The notes beneath the pieces are model-generated. The model searched no databases. It was not told where the DNA came from and saw nothing but the letters and a program-made list of their open reading frames with translations. This document shows positions 35,231 to 44,142 of a DNA stretch of 64,000 bases, in pieces (within the stretch, counting starts at the first letter, position 1; each line of letters starts with the position of its first letter). This DNA is from NCEH01 sp002257205. GTDB taxonomy: Bacteria; Pseudomonadota; Alphaproteobacteria; Rhizobiales; Xanthobacteraceae. Both the position numbers and the translations under genes were made by a program. The stretch lies in assembly GCF_043195105.1 (NCBI RefSeq), contig NZ_JBAFWO010000001.1. The stretch is one strand, 5' to 3'.

Positions 35231-36274
35231 ATGACCAAGGAAACACGTCCTGAGCCCCGCCCGGAAGCACCCGACAATTCGGTGCTTCCGTTCCAGGTGG
35301 ACGCGCTCGATATTCGCGGCCGCGTGGTGCGCGTCGGCTCCATGCTCGACGCGGTGCTGGTGCATCACGATTATCCAAATGCCGTGAAGCGCGTGGTCGG
35401 CGAGGCGGTGGCGCTGACCGTCCTGCTGGGGTCCTCGCTGAAATTCGAGGGCCGCTTCATCCTCCAGACCCAGACCGACGGTCCGGTGGACATGGTGGTG
35501 GTGGATTTCGTCAGCCCCGACAAGGTGCGCGCCTATGCTCGCTTCGATGCCGAGGCGGTGGCGCAGGCGGAGGCCAGCAATGCCGCCGCGCCGGCGCTGC
35601 TGATCGGGCGCGGCCACCTCGCCATGACCATCGATCCGGGCCTCTCCGCCAATCGCTACCAGGGGGTTGTCGCCCTGGAGGGCGACGGGCTGGAGGCGGC
35701 GGCCCATCAATATTTCCAGCAATCCGAACAGATCCCGACCCGCGTGCGGCTCGCCGTGGGCGAGGAGATGCGGCCGGGCGGGGAGCCCTCCGCGTGGCGT
35801 GCCGGCGGCCTGCTGGCGCAATTCCTGCCCGCCGAGGCGGGCCGGGCGGCGCAGGCGGACCTGCATCCCGGCGACGCGCCCGAGGGCGTGGAACAGCCAG
35901 ATGTGCCGCTCGACGATGCCTGGATGGAAGCCCAGTCGCTGGTGGGCACGCTGGAAGATGTGGAATTGCTGGACCAGGCCCTGCCCAGCGAGGCGCTGCT
36001 CTATCGCCTGTTCCATGAACGCGGCGTGCGGGTGTTCGAGCCCCAGCCCATCCTCGCCCATTGCACCTGTTCGCGCACGCGGGTGTTCGGCGTGCTGTCC
36101 TCGTTCAGCCGCGAGGAGCGCGCCGGCATGGTGCAGGAGGATGGCGGGATCTCGGTCACATGCGAATTCTGCGGCCGTGCCTACGGGTTCCGTGCGGAAG
36201 AGGTACTGGCGGACGATGCGCCCACCGCTGACCCAACACCTGGCGGTCCCGCCTCGGACGACGTCGCGCCCTGA
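35231..36274 (+). CDS. hslO: 33 kDa redox-regulated chaperonin Hsp33
   Basis: Redox-switched holdase that protects proteins during oxidative stress. The C-terminal zinc switch is present as HCTCSR (about residue 278) and CEFCGRAY (about residue 313), the CxC-CxxC pattern. At 347 residues it is somewhat longer than usual owing to N- and C-terminal extensions rich in Pro/Asp. The ATG has only a weak GAGG site. It follows argF by 138 bases and probably shares its transcript. Confidence 0.95.
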   Translation: MTKETRPEPRPEAPDNSVLPFQVDALDIRGRVVRVGSMLDAVLVHHDYPNAVKRVVGEAVALTVLLGSSLKFEGRFILQTQTDGPVDMVVVDFVSPDKVRAYARFDAEAVAQAEASNAAAPALLIGRGHLAMTIDPGLSANRYQGVVALEGDGLEAAAHQYFQQSEQIPTRVRLAVGEEMRPGGEPSAWRAGGLLAQFLPAEAGRAAQADLHPGDAPEGVEQPDVPLDDAWMEAQSLVGTLEDVELLDQALPSEALLYRLFHERGVRVFEPQPILAHCTCSRTRVFGVLSSFSREERAGMVQEDGGISVTCEFCGRAYGFRAEEVLADDAPTADPTPGGPASDDVAP

Positions 36275-36309
36275 GCGGGCCGGCGCTAAGCGGCGCTCCG
36301 GCTGCGCGC

Positions 36310-37818
36310 TCAGCGCACCCAGAAGCGCGGCAGCAGCAGCACCAGCACGGTGAGGATTTCAAGCCGGCCGAGCAGCATGGCCGCGGTGAGCAGCACGATC
36401 GCGCTTTCCGGCAGGCTGGCATAATTGCCGGCGGGCCCGACGATCGGGCCGAGCCCCGGTCCCACATTGGCGAGGCATGCGATGGTGGCGGAAAGCGCCG
36501 TGCGCACATCGAGGCCGATGCAGTTCAGCGCCGCCGCGACGATGATGAAGGTCGCGAAATACAGGAACACGAAGCCGAGCACCGAGGCGACGATGTCGTC
36601 CGCCACCGGCGCCCCGCCGTAGCGGATCGGGAACAGCCCGTTGGGATAGGAAATGCGCTTGAGATGCTGGCGCACTGCCTTTGCCGTGATGGCCAGGCGC
36701 AGCGCCTTGAGCCCGCCGGAGGTGGAACCGGTACACCCGCCCACGAACATCAGCACCAGGAGCAGCGCGTCGGAGAGCGGCCCCCAATTGGTATAGTCCA
36801 CGGCCATGAAGCCCGTGGTGGAGACGAGCGAGGCAACCGTGAACAGGGCGCCGCGAAACGCCGTCTCCCCATGGGCCACGCCCTGGAAAGTCTGCTGGGC
36901 GAAGGAGGCGAGCGTGAACACCGCGACGATCGCCAGGAACAGGCGCACCTCGGGATTGGTGAACAGCCGCGTCACATCGCCTGAAAGTGCGCGGATATAG
37001 AGCGGGAAGGGCAGGCTCGCCAGCAGCATGAAGACCACCGCCACATAATCCACCGCCGGGTCCGCGAACACGGACAGCGAGGAATCGGAATTGGCGAAGC
37101 CCCCGCTCGACATGGTGGACATGCCGATCGTCACCGCGTCGAACAGGTCGAGGCCGGCGACCTTGTAGCTGGCGATGCACACCACGGTGAGCAGGACGTA
37201 GGCCAGCAGCAGGCCCTTCGCGATGGCGCCCGCGCGCGGTAGGAATTTTTCCGATTTGTCGGAGGATTCCATGCGGAACAATTGCATGCCGCCGACGCTC
37301 AGCATGGGCAGCACGGCGATGGCGATCACCACGATGCCGACGCCGCCGAACCAGTGCAGCAAGGCCCGCCAGAGCAGGATGCCCGGCGTCTGCACGTCGA
37401 GCCCGGTCATCACCGTCGCGCCGGTGGTGGTAAGGCCGGACATGGCCTCGAACACGGCGTGGCTCAGGGACAGCCCGGATTTGCCCCACATGAAGGGCAG
37501 GGCGGCGAACGCGGTCAGCACGATCCAGACCGAGGAGGTCAGCAGGAAGGCTTGCCGCAGGTCCAGCCGCCGGAAGTTCGCGCCGCGCCCGATGACGCTC
37601 AGCAGCACCCCGACGAAAATGGTGACGGCCGAGGTGCCGACGAACACGTCCTGCTCGCCCGAGCGCACCGCATAATCCACCAGCGCGGGCAGCAGCATGC
37701 TCACGCCGAGGGTCACCACCACCGCCCCGAGCGCCGCGGCGATCGGCCGGGCGTCAAGCGGCTGGCCGGCTTCGGCGTGGATGGTGGGTGCCTTGGCCGC
37801 TTGCATGGGGGCTGCCAT
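36310..37818 (-). CDS. trkH: Trk-type potassium transporter membrane subunit TrkH
   Basis: A 502-residue inner-membrane potassium channel-like subunit. The four selectivity-filter repeats are visible: SGLTTTGATV, MSSGGFAN, VSTTGFMAV and CLANVGPGLGP. TrkA, the cytoplasmic regulator, is not encoded in this window. Its start lies one base past the apaG stop, so the two genes are almost certainly co-translated. Confidence 0.95.
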   Translation of the reverse strand: MAAPMQAAKAPTIHAEAGQPLDARPIAAALGAVVVTLGVSMLLPALVDYAVRSGEQDVFVGTSAVTIFVGVLLSVIGRGANFRRLDLRQAFLLTSSVWIVLTAFAALPFMWGKSGLSLSHAVFEAMSGLTTTGATVMTGLDVQTPGILLWRALLHWFGGVGIVVIAIAVLPMLSVGGMQLFRMESSDKSEKFLPRAGAIAKGLLLAYVLLTVVCIASYKVAGLDLFDAVTIGMSTMSSGGFANSDSSLSVFADPAVDYVAVVFMLLASLPFPLYIRALSGDVTRLFTNPEVRLFLAIVAVFTLASFAQQTFQGVAHGETAFRGALFTVASLVSTTGFMAVDYTNWGPLSDALLLVLMFVGGCTGSTSGGLKALRLAITAKAVRQHLKRISYPNGLFPIRYGGAPVADDIVASVLGFVFLYFATFIIVAAALNCIGLDVRTALSATIACLANVGPGLGPIVGPAGNYASLPESAIVLLTAAMLLGRLEILTVLVLLLPRFWVR

Positions 37819-37819
37819 C

Positions 37820-38212
37820 TCAGTTGAGAACGCGGCGCATGTCCGGCGTATCGAGGGAGAATGCGGGAATTTCCACCGAGAAGGATTCGCCCTTCTCGGT
37901 CAACATCTCGTAATGCCCGCTCATGATGCCCATGGCGGTCGCGAGTGGCACGCCCGAGGTGTATTCAAATCGTCCGCCGGGGGGAAGCACCGGCTCTTCG
38001 CCCACCACGCCGGGGCCGCGCACTTCCTCCACATGGCCGTGGGCATCGGTGATCACCCAATGGCGCGCCTTGAGCTGGACCACGTCGCCGCCCAGATTCA
38101 CCACCTCGATGGTATAGGCCCAGAAGAAATTGCCATGTTCCGGGTCCGAGCGTTCCGCCACATAGCGCGGCGTCGCCGTCACCTGGATCTGGCGCGTCGT
38201 CGCCCGATACAT
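37820..38212 (-). CDS. apaG: ApaG domain protein (Co2+/Mg2+ efflux-associated)
   Basis: A 130-residue beta-sandwich protein, with FFWAYTIEVVNLG, VQLKARHWVITDA, GPGVVGEEPVLPPGGRFEYTSG and MSGHYEM typical of the family. Function is poorly defined; E. coli mutants show altered cobalt resistance and magnesium efflux. The start is at MYRATTRQIQ after GGGGGA; the longer open frame upstream lacks a site. Directly precedes trkH. Confidence 0.95.
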   Translation of the reverse strand: MYRATTRQIQVTATPRYVAERSDPEHGNFFWAYTIEVVNLGGDVVQLKARHWVITDAHGHVEEVRGPGVVGEEPVLPPGGRFEYTSGVPLATAMGIMSGHYEMLTEKGESFSVEIPAFSLDTPDMRRVLN

Positions 38213-38345
38213 TCGATCCCCCTTATACTTCGCTGCGTGCGCGCACAGTGAACCCGCGATGCGGGCACGGCGCAATGGGTTCGGGGCGAGAACCGTCGCG
38301 CTGCGGAGTCGCGGGCGCGCGATGGCGCCGCCCGGCGATGCGCGC

Positions 38346-39551
38346 TCACACCTTTTCGAGCGCCTGGGTGAGGTCGGCGAGCAGGTCGCCGGCATGTTCC
38401 AGGCCCACGGAGAGGCGCACCAGCCCGTCGGAAATCCCCATCTCGGCCCGCGCCTCGGGGGTGAAGCGCTGGTGGGTGGTGGTGGCGGGATGGGTCAGCA
38501 GGCTCTTGGAATCGCCGAGATTGTTGGAGATGCGGATCAGCCGCAGCGCATTGGCGAAGCGGAACGCACCTTCCTTCCCGCCGCCCACCACGAAGGTGGT
38601 CAGCGTGCCGCCGCCCTTCATCTGCCGCCGCGCCAATTCCGCCTGGGGATGGTCGGCGCGGAACGGATAGATCACCTTCTCCACCTTGGGGGAGGCGGCG
38701 AGCGCATCGGCGATGGTGGCCGCGCTCGCCTGCTGGCGCTCCACGCGCAGCGCCAGGGTCTCCATGCCCTTCAGCAGCACCCAGGCATTGAAGGGCGAGA
38801 TGGAGGGGCCGGTCTGGCGCAGATAGGTTTGCAGGCCCTCGGTGATGAAGGCTTGCGAGGCCAGGATCACCCCGCCGAGGCACCGGCCCTGTCCGTCGAT
38901 ATGCTTGGTGGCCGAATAGACCACCACGTCGGCGCCAAGCTCGAACGGCTTCTGCAGCAGCGGGGTGGCGAACACATTGTCCACCACCAGCCGCGCGCCG
39001 GCGGCATGGGCGATCTTGGCCACCGCCGCGATGTCGATGATTTCCAGCGTCGGGTTGGTGGGGCTCTCCAGGAACAGCACCTTGGTGTTGGCCTTCACCG
39101 CCGCCTGCCAGGCCTCAAGATCGGTGCCGTCCACCAGCGTGGTCTCGACGCCGAAGCGCGGCAGGAATTCCTCGATGATCCAGCGGCAGGAGCCGAACAG
39201 CGCGCGCGCGGCCACCACATGGTCGCCGGCCTTGAGCTGGCAGATCAGCGCGGCATTCACCGCCGCCATGCCGGAAGCGGTGGCGCGGGCGGCCTGCGCG
39301 CCTTCCAGCAGGGCCATGCGGCTTTCGAACATGGCGGTGGTGGGATTGCCGTAGCGCGAATAGATGAAGCCGGGATCCTCGCCCTTGAAGCGCGCCTCGC
39401 AGGATTCCGCATCGTCATAGACGAAGCCCTGGGTGAGATAGAGCGCTTCCGCCGTTTCCCCATAAGGCGAACGGGCGGTGCCGCCCTGCACCAGCAGGGT
39501 GTCGGGATGGAGGGTGGAGAAATCCGGGGGGATGTGGGCCAAGGTCTTCAA
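38346..39551 (-). CDS. metZ: O-succinylhomoserine sulfhydrylase
   Basis: PLP enzyme of the Cys/Met family that makes homocysteine directly from O-succinylhomoserine and sulfide. PLP Lys216 in VYSATKHIDGQGR, with SRYGNPT and FLESPTNPTLEI, and LHPDTLLVQGGT near the start. Length 401. The start is a TTG immediately preceded in frame by a TGA; a second TTG three codons later is better spaced from the GAGG site. A SAM-II riboswitch and a promoter lie upstream. Confidence 0.94.
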   Translation of the reverse strand: MKTLAHIPPDFSTLHPDTLLVQGGTARSPYGETAEALYLTQGFVYDDAESCEARFKGEDPGFIYSRYGNPTTAMFESRMALLEGAQAARATASGMAAVNAALICQLKAGDHVVAARALFGSCRWIIEEFLPRFGVETTLVDGTDLEAWQAAVKANTKVLFLESPTNPTLEIIDIAAVAKIAHAAGARLVVDNVFATPLLQKPFELGADVVVYSATKHIDGQGRCLGGVILASQAFITEGLQTYLRQTGPSISPFNAWVLLKGMETLALRVERQQASAATIADALAASPKVEKVIYPFRADHPQAELARRQMKGGGTLTTFVVGGGKEGAFRFANALRLIRISNNLGDSKSLLTHPATTTHQRFTPEARAEMGISDGLVRLSVGLEHAGDLLADLTQALEKV

Positions 39552-39565
39552 GCCTCAAATGAGGC
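39552..39565 (-). promoter_or_regulatory. Hairpin enclosing the metZ ribosome site
   Basis: On the minus strand GCCTC-attt-GAGGC ends one base before the TTG start; the GAGG Shine-Dalgarno candidate is in the right arm. A second small stem AGGGCG-tctt-CGCCCT lies between it and the riboswitch (39582-39597). Confidence 0.5.
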
Positions 39566-39604
39566 CGAGGACGCGTAGGACAGGGCGAAGACGCCCTTTA
39601 CGAT

Positions 39605-39672
39605 CCCCGGCCTTTTAGCGATTTGTTTAGCGTGGCAGCAAGCCGGCCGGCTCAAATTCACCACGGATCGAT
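39605..39672 (-). ncRNA. SAM-II riboswitch of metZ
   Basis: On the minus strand: CGTGGTGAATTTGAGCCGG, then GCTTGCTGCCACG, GCTAAACAAAT, CGCTAAAAGG. The P1 arms CGTGG/CCACG, the TGATTT-like stretch and the conserved GCTAAA...CGCTAAAAGG pseudoknot strand match the SAM-II (metA motif) consensus found ahead of metA/metX/metZ in alphaproteobacteria. Binds S-adenosylmethionine and lowers expression when it is abundant. Confidence 0.9.
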
Positions 39673-39676
39673 AAGA

Positions 39677-39705
39677 GTTAAAGCGCGTCGCACCCTTGGC
39701 GTCAA
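39677..39705 (-). promoter_or_regulatory. Predicted metZ promoter
   Basis: On the minus strand -35 TTGACG and -10 TTTAAC are separated by 17 bases, placing the transcript start at about 39670, at the very beginning of the riboswitch. Confidence 0.7.
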
Positions 39706-39747
39706 GGGATGCGTCCGTTAAACCGAACGGCGGGACAGGGAGGCGGA

Positions 39748-40866
39748 GTGCAGGTGGACCAGCTTAAACCGGGCATCTTGCCGTCACAGGCCATTGCCGC
39801 GCTGCACGAGGCCGGTGGCATCGTCACGAAGCGCGCGTTCGACGACGATCAGATCCAGCCGGCGAGCCTGGACCTGCGGCTCGGGCGCACCGCATGGCGC
39901 ATCCGCGCCAGCTTCCTGCCGGGCGCCGGGACCAGCGTGAAGCAGCGGCTGGAGGATCTCGCGCTCCACAAGCTCGACCTTGCCGACGGCGCGGTGCTGG
40001 AAACCGGCTGCGTCTATCTGGTGCAATTGTTCGAGAAGCTGAGGCTGCCGGCCGATGTCTCGGCCGCCACCAATCCGAAAAGCTCCACCGGCCGGCTCGA
40101 TGTGTTCACCCGCGTGATCACCGACGGCGCGCGCGCCTTCGATGCCATCCCCGCCGGCTATGAGGGGCCTCTGTTCCTGGAAATCTCGCCCCGCACCTTC
40201 CCGATCCTGGCGCGCACCGGCTCGCGCCTGTCGCAGGTGCGGTTCCGGCGCGGCGTCTCGCGCCTGTCGGATCTCGAACTGCTGACCCTCCAGAGCGCCG
40301 AACAGCTGGTGAATGCGGAAAAGCCCGATGTGGTGGGCGGCGGCATCGCGGTCGGGGTCGATCTGGCGGGGGAGGCCTGGGGCGGGCTTCTCGGCTTCCG
40401 CGCCAAGCGGCACACCGGGGTTGTCGACGTGGATCGCCGCAACGCGCTCGATGTCGAGGATTTCTGGGAGCCGATCCGGGCGCGCGGGCGCACCAGCCTG
40501 GTGCTCGATCCCGACGCCTTCTACATCCTCGCTTCGCGCGAGGCGGTGCAGGTGCCGCCGGCGTTTGCCGCCGAGATGGTGCCGTTCGACCCGCTGGTGG
40601 GCGAATTCCGCGTGCATTATGCCGGCTTCTTCGATCCCGGCTTCGGCCATGCGGCGGCGGGCGGCAGCGGCGCGCGCGCGGTGCTGGAAGTGCGCTCGCG
40701 CGAGGTGCCGTTCATCCTCGAACACGGCCAGACCGTGGGGCGCCTGGTCTATGAGCGCATGTCCGATCGGCCGAAGGCGCTGTACGGGGAAGGGCTCGGC
40801 TCCAATTACCAGGGCCAGGGGCTGAAGCTCTCCAAGCATTTCCGCGCCTTCGTGCCGGCGGCGTGA
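39748..40866 (+). CDS. dcd: 2'-deoxycytidine 5'-triphosphate deaminase (long form)
   Basis: Deaminates dCTP to dUTP for thymidylate synthesis. At about 372 residues it is the long alphaproteobacterial form with two dUTPase-fold halves; QIQPASLDLRLGR near the start and GHAAAGGSGARAVLEVR with ILEHGQTVGRLVYERM near the end match the family. The start is uncertain: GTG 39748 and GTG 39754 both follow GGAGG/GGAG sites; ATG 39709 would overlap the metZ promoter. Divergent from metZ. Confidence 0.88.
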   Translation: MQVDQLKPGILPSQAIAALHEAGGIVTKRAFDDDQIQPASLDLRLGRTAWRIRASFLPGAGTSVKQRLEDLALHKLDLADGAVLETGCVYLVQLFEKLRLPADVSAATNPKSSTGRLDVFTRVITDGARAFDAIPAGYEGPLFLEISPRTFPILARTGSRLSQVRFRRGVSRLSDLELLTLQSAEQLVNAEKPDVVGGGIAVGVDLAGEAWGGLLGFRAKRHTGVVDVDRRNALDVEDFWEPIRARGRTSLVLDPDAFYILASREAVQVPPAFAAEMVPFDPLVGEFRVHYAGFFDPGFGHAAAGGSGARAVLEVRSREVPFILEHGQTVGRLVYERMSDRPKALYGEGLGSNYQGQGLKLSKHFRAFVPAA

Positions 40867-40939
40867 GGGTGCGCCATCCGGCGGGCGGGATCCTCGGACA
40901 GATCGACATTCGTGGTCCGGCGCTTTTGCAGCAGAACAT

Positions 40940-41048
40940 CGTCATGCACGGGCTTGACCCGTGCATCCACGCAGGCCCGTTGGTGCCATCCGTTCAAGAC
41001 CGGTGGGTCGGCCCGGCGTGGGTGGCCGGGACACGCCCGGCCATGACG
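40940..41048. repeat. Dispersed CGTCATGC-type palindromic repeat, long copy
   Basis: Starts CGTCATGCACGGGCTTGACC with GTGCATCCACGC, and ends GTGGGTGGCCGGG...CCCGGCCATGACG, so the two ends are inverted relatives. It lies between two convergent genes. A shorter copy lies near 53.3 kb. Confidence 0.7.
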
Positions 41049-41127
41049 GCCGGTCAAAAAAGGACAATCGCGCGCACCTGCCGTCAGGCGCCTCGACGAT
41101 GCACCACGCGCTGAATGTCGATCGGCT

Positions 41128-43389
41128 CTAAGCCGCCTCCAGCTCCTTGTGGGCGACGGGCTTTGTGGCATGGGCCTCGGCGGCGGGATTGAGCAGCGCG
41201 CGCAGGTCGGCGAGCGGGCGCAGCACCGCTTCGGAAAAGCTCAGATAATCCGCCACGAACGGCAAGAGGCGGCGGGTGCCCTGGTCGTTCGCCATCTCCA
41301 GCGCGATCGACACCGCCGCGTCGAGTTCCGGCGCGGCGCCGGGATTGGCGGCCGGGGTCGCCAGCCCCAGTGCCTGGTCGAACGCGGCGAGCGTGCGGGC
41401 GCGCGCGGCCTCCAGGATGGTCACGGTCTCCGGCGGGGGCGAGAGCGTGTCGAGCCGGTGCGCCACATCCTCCAGCAGCGCCAGATAGGTGATGAGGATT
41501 TCCAGCGTGGACACCAGCGTCACCACGTCCCCGGCCGAGCGATGGCCGAGCGAGGTTTCCGCGCCAATATGCGGCAGGCGTTCCGACAATTGCCGCAGGT
41601 CGGCGGACAGCGCGGCGGTCACATTGCCGATCTCGCCGGGAACACTGCCCTTGCGGGGCCAGCAATTGGCGAAGGCGGCGCGGCATTGGCTGACCATGCC
41701 CACCACCTGGTTGCGGATCTGGTCTGCCACATAGACCGGCAGCACCACGAACGAGACCACCAGCGCGATGACGGCGCCGATGGCGGTCTCATAGATGCGC
41801 GCGACCATGCCGTCTGCGCCGAGGCCGGTGACGAGGTGCAGCCCCACGATTACGGACAAGCCGGTGGCGGCGGAGGCGACGTCGTAGCGGTCGCGCTGGG
41901 TGACGAGGCCGATCATCTGCGCGATCAGGCAGGCGGCGGCCAGCAGCCAGACGTTCCTGTCCAGCCCCACCACGAGGGCGATGCCGATGACCGCGCCGGC
42001 GAGCGTTCCCACGGTGCGATAGCGCACCCGCACATAGGTTTCGCCCAGGCTGTTGCCCAGCACGAACATCACCGTCATGGTCGCCCAATAGGCATGGTCC
42101 AGCCCCACCACCAGGTCGAGCGTGGTGGTGATGGCGGTGGCGACCAGGCCCTGGATGGCGACCTTGACGTAAAACGGCATGCCCTGCGGCGCGGCCGGAG
42201 CCGTCGCCATGCCGGGCGGCGGCGGGCCGGGCGTGATCAGGCCGGCGGCGGAGCCGGGCGCCACATGCCAGCGGGAGGTATCGACGCTTTCCAGGCGCGA
42301 GAGATCGCTGACCACCAGGAACAGCCGGTCGAAGGCGGTGACAGCGCGCAGCAGCGCCAATTGCTCCTGGGCGGGGATATCGGGCGCCATCGCCGCCTCG
42401 CGCAGCCGGCCGATGGCCTTGCGCATGCGCTCGGTTTCCTCGAACGGCTGGCCGAGGCCGCGCTCCAGGTGACGGGCGAGCTGATCGGCGCAGGCGGCGA
42501 GCGGCAGACGCCAGGCGCCCTCCGAGCCCCGCGGATCGGGAATGCAATCGCCCAGCAATTGGGTCGCCACCCGCAGCCGGTACACCAGCGAGCGCACCGC
42601 CTCGATATATTCGCGGGCCTGTGGATCCTCGGCGGCGGCGTTCACCAGCGCCGCGCGCACGCGGATCTTGATCCGCTCCAGCATGTCCGCCGGTGCCGGA
42701 GGCACGTGCACGCCCGCCCGCACGCAGGCGCCCAGCAGCCGAAGGTATTCGCCGACCGTCTCGCCGGCTTCGATCACGCAGCTGGAATAGACCTTCAGCG
42801 CCGAGGGCCGCCCAAGGGTGAAGCGGACCAGGAAGGTCACGATCCCGCCCTGCACCGCCGCGAGCAGCAGCCAGGCGGCCTGGGTGCGGGTGGGGTGCAG
42901 CACGGCGGCGACGGTGGCGATGATGATGAGCGCGATGCCCATCCGCTGGCCTTCCATGCCGAAGCGCCGCAGATACAGCGCGATGCAGGTGAGCGGCACC
43001 AGCATCAGCTTCATGGCCAATTCGTTGGCCGGCGCGTTTCCCGGCGCCGCGATCACCACGGCCACCAGCAAGGCGATGGTCATGGCGAACAATTTGCAAA
43101 AGCTGATGGCTTCCGCCTTGCGGCTGGCCGAGGGGGTGAAATTGATCAGCACCAGCGCCGTCATCGCGCCCGCCATGGGGAAGATGACGTCGAGATTCAG
43201 CGCGAAGGTGCGGGAGGTTGCGTAGCCGAGGCAGATGACCAGGATGAAGGAGATGGCGAGGTGCAGCGCGCGCGTGCTGTCAATGCCGCCGGGGTCGTGG
43301 TCCGACAGCCAGCGCGCGAGCCGTCCGACCAGCGTCGGGGCCGCACCGCTGCCGGGCTCGTCGAACGCGCCGACCTGCGGGTCCTGCAT
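41128..43389 (-). CDS. FUSC family membrane protein (aromatic acid exporter-like)
   Basis: A 753-residue protein built like fusaric-acid-resistance/YccS/AaeB proteins: a first block of about six membrane helices (residues 45-200), a cytoplasmic region, a second block (about 420-560; HAYWATMTVMFVLGNSLGETYVRVRYRTVGTLAG is the recognisable FUSC stretch) and a C-terminal soluble region. Family members export aromatic acids or act in envelope stress. No membrane-fusion protein gene is adjacent, so its partner, if any, is elsewhere. Confidence 0.88.
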   Translation of the reverse strand: MQDPQVGAFDEPGSGAAPTLVGRLARWLSDHDPGGIDSTRALHLAISFILVICLGYATSRTFALNLDVIFPMAGAMTALVLINFTPSASRKAEAISFCKLFAMTIALLVAVVIAAPGNAPANELAMKLMLVPLTCIALYLRRFGMEGQRMGIALIIIATVAAVLHPTRTQAAWLLLAAVQGGIVTFLVRFTLGRPSALKVYSSCVIEAGETVGEYLRLLGACVRAGVHVPPAPADMLERIKIRVRAALVNAAAEDPQAREYIEAVRSLVYRLRVATQLLGDCIPDPRGSEGAWRLPLAACADQLARHLERGLGQPFEETERMRKAIGRLREAAMAPDIPAQEQLALLRAVTAFDRLFLVVSDLSRLESVDTSRWHVAPGSAAGLITPGPPPPGMATAPAAPQGMPFYVKVAIQGLVATAITTTLDLVVGLDHAYWATMTVMFVLGNSLGETYVRVRYRTVGTLAGAVIGIALVVGLDRNVWLLAAACLIAQMIGLVTQRDRYDVASAATGLSVIVGLHLVTGLGADGMVARIYETAIGAVIALVVSFVVLPVYVADQIRNQVVGMVSQCRAAFANCWPRKGSVPGEIGNVTAALSADLRQLSERLPHIGAETSLGHRSAGDVVTLVSTLEILITYLALLEDVAHRLDTLSPPPETVTILEAARARTLAAFDQALGLATPAANPGAAPELDAAVSIALEMANDQGTRRLLPFVADYLSFSEAVLRPLADLRALLNPAAEAHATKPVAHKELEAA

Positions 43390-43516
43390 CGCTTCACCCC
43401 TTCGCGATTCAAGTCGTCGGATCGCAAAGGTTCATGGCGCGCGGCAAAAGTCCAGAGACCCGCCGCGGTGTCCCGCGCGGCGTGCGGCGGCGGGGTCGCT
43501 ACTTTGCGGGAACGGG

Positions 43517-43831
43517 CTATTGAACGACATAGCCGCCCCGCGGCACGACCATCACGGGAGCGCTCTCGATCTGATACTGATAGGCCGGCACATAGACGCG
43601 CGGCGCCGGCAGGATCATGGTGGAATTGCGCCCGCCCACCGACTGCGACTGCTGGTCCTGGATCAGCATGTATCCGCCATGGGCGCGCAGATAATCCATC
43701 TGGCGCAATTGCACTTGGCTGTCATTGACTTGGTTCACGGAATCGTCGGCACGCGCGGCGGCGGACATGCCGGACGCGGCCGCCAGGGTGAGCGCGACGA
43801 GGGCGGTGCCGGTGGCGATGAACTTGTTCAT
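43517..43831 (-). CDS. Hypothetical periplasmic protein
   Basis: A 104-residue exported protein: signal peptide to about residue 28 (ALVALTLAAASGMSAAARA), then a Gln/Ser-rich segment (QVNDSQVQLRQ, DQQSQS) and a C-terminal beta-like region rich in Val/Tyr/Pro (PAPRVYVPAYQYQIES). The start has an AAGGAG site at good spacing. I recognise no family. It lies between the FUSC gene on the same strand and divergent zapE. Confidence 0.7.
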   Translation of the reverse strand: MNKFIATGTALVALTLAAASGMSAAARADDSVNQVNDSQVQLRQMDYLRAHGGYMLIQDQQSQSVGGRNSTMILPAPRVYVPAYQYQIESAPVMVVPRGGYVVQ

Positions 43832-44142
43832 GGCGAACTCCTTCAAACGGGCGCACCTCCTCGTTCGCGAGGAACCGCGCCGTTGCGGGGCATGCCCGCA
43901 GATTGCGATGTGATGTGCGGCCCGGGAGGGAGCGCGGCGCGCTCGGCTCGGGCCGGTCTGTCAAGGAAACGCACGAGCGCGCGCTTGGTTTCCTCGGATC
44001 CTGCGCATTTCGCCGGTCCGCCCTGCGCCGGCGGGTTCTTTCGCGATGCAAAATCGCGTGCGAAAATCGTTCAAATTTTACCGCGCATGCTCTAAAGCGG
44101 CGCTCGGTGCCGCGCGTCACGCCCGGCCCTGGAGGAGACATG
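43832..44142. other. Divergent intergenic region upstream of zapE
   Basis: Contains two modest dyads: GGAAAC/GTTTCC (43965-43993, 17-base loop) and CGCGAT-gcaaa-ATCGCG (44042-44058), followed by an AT-rich stretch (TTCAAATTTTACC) likely near the zapE promoter. No gene is supported. Confidence 0.4.

Noticed and set aside
39709..39747. Longer dcd start at ATG 39709
   Set aside because: It would place coding sequence over the metZ -35 region and has no ribosome site, while GTG codons at 39748/39754 do.
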